A DNA stretch of 64,000 nucleotides from Salirhabdus salicampi (GTDB taxonomy: Bacteria; Bacillota; Bacilli; Bacillales; Alkalibacillaceae): assembly GCF_024259515.1 (NCBI RefSeq), contig NZ_JANBWE010000003.1, positions 248,001 to 312,000 of the forward strand, in the 5' to 3' direction. Position 1 is the stretch's first letter. Each line of letters starts with the position of its first letter. This document shows positions 59,824 to 64,000 of the stretch, one piece after another. Made by a program: the position numbers and the translations under genes. Below the pieces are notes generated by a model that had not been told where the DNA came from, did no database searches, and saw only the letters and a list, made by a program, of their open reading frames with translations.

Positions 59824-61338
<1,515 letters not shown>

Positions 61339-61376
61339 ATTGATGGTATACACAACCTCTGATGAAAAGGTGGTGA

Positions 61377-63686
<2,310 letters not shown>

Positions 63687-63734
63687 CAATAATGGGTTTG
63701 TAAATCATGACTATCGTGGATTTAGCAAGCCTGA

Positions 63735-64000
<266 letters not shown>

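Overview
The window is a 64-kb piece of chromosome from a low-GC, endospore-forming member of the Bacillaceae. Gene content and order follow the Bacillus subtilis hemQ-pta ... argS ... rpoE-pyrG-spo0F-fbaA ... rho-rpmE-tdk-prfA-prmC-spoIIR ... glyA-upp-atp region closely. Spo0F, SpoIIR and a PbpG-type penicillin-binding protein point to sporulation. Shine-Dalgarno sites are strong and TTG/GTG starts are frequent. The genus cannot be fixed from this sequence. The ATP synthase a and c subunits look like the neutralophile type.

Layout. 1-4.7 kb: hemQ (cut by the left edge), pta, lipL, a DUF1450 protein, the HD hydrolase ywfO and ywgA. 4.7-7.2 kb: an insertion relative to B. subtilis, with an orphan fused oligopeptide-type ABC permease and a decayed, internally deleted IS3/IS150-type element. 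7.2-15.6 kb: ywhB, ywhD, pbpG, the polyamine pair speE-speB, ywiB-argS and a cardiolipin synthase. 15.8-27.3 kb: an eight-gene acyl-CoA operon (fadF, thiolase, 3-hydroxyacyl-CoA dehydrogenase, two acyl-CoA dehydrogenases, MeaB GTPase, TetR regulator, fused isobutyryl-CoA mutase IcmF). It has a palindromic operator candidate in its promoter and a perfect CcpA cre site before the thiolase gene.

27.4-39.8 kb: rpoE (delta), pyrG with a leader that matches the CTP-sensing reiterative-transcription attenuator, a diverged spo0F, fbaA-tal-murA2-glpX, rho, a type-B rpmE, tdk, prfA-prmC and spoIIR. 39.8-45.5 kb: ywlB, a gene-free stretch with a cluster of DnaA boxes, sua5, mntP, the arginine phosphatase ywlE carrying an unusual helical insertion, rpiB, ywlG and glyA. 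45.7-52.7 kb: a small lipoprotein, the mannitol system mtlA-mtlR-mtlF-mtlD on the minus strand, and htpX. 52.8-57 kb: upp-mnaA and a Vpr-like secreted subtilase. 57-64 kb: the atp operon (atpZ-I-B-E-F-H-A-G-D-C), cut by the right edge in atpC.

Functionally the region is mostly core metabolism and information processing: acetyl-phosphate, lipoylation, polyamines, fatty-acid and branched-chain acyl-CoA breakdown, CTP synthesis, lower gluconeogenesis and glycolysis, translation termination, one-carbon metabolism, nucleotide salvage and oxidative phosphorylation. I found no CRISPR array, prophage, defence island, biosynthetic cluster or RNA gene, and nothing I would call a wholly new system. The best leads are regulatory (pyrG leader, DnaA-box cluster, fad-operon operators) and structural (YwlE insertion, fused orphan permease, Spo0F changes).
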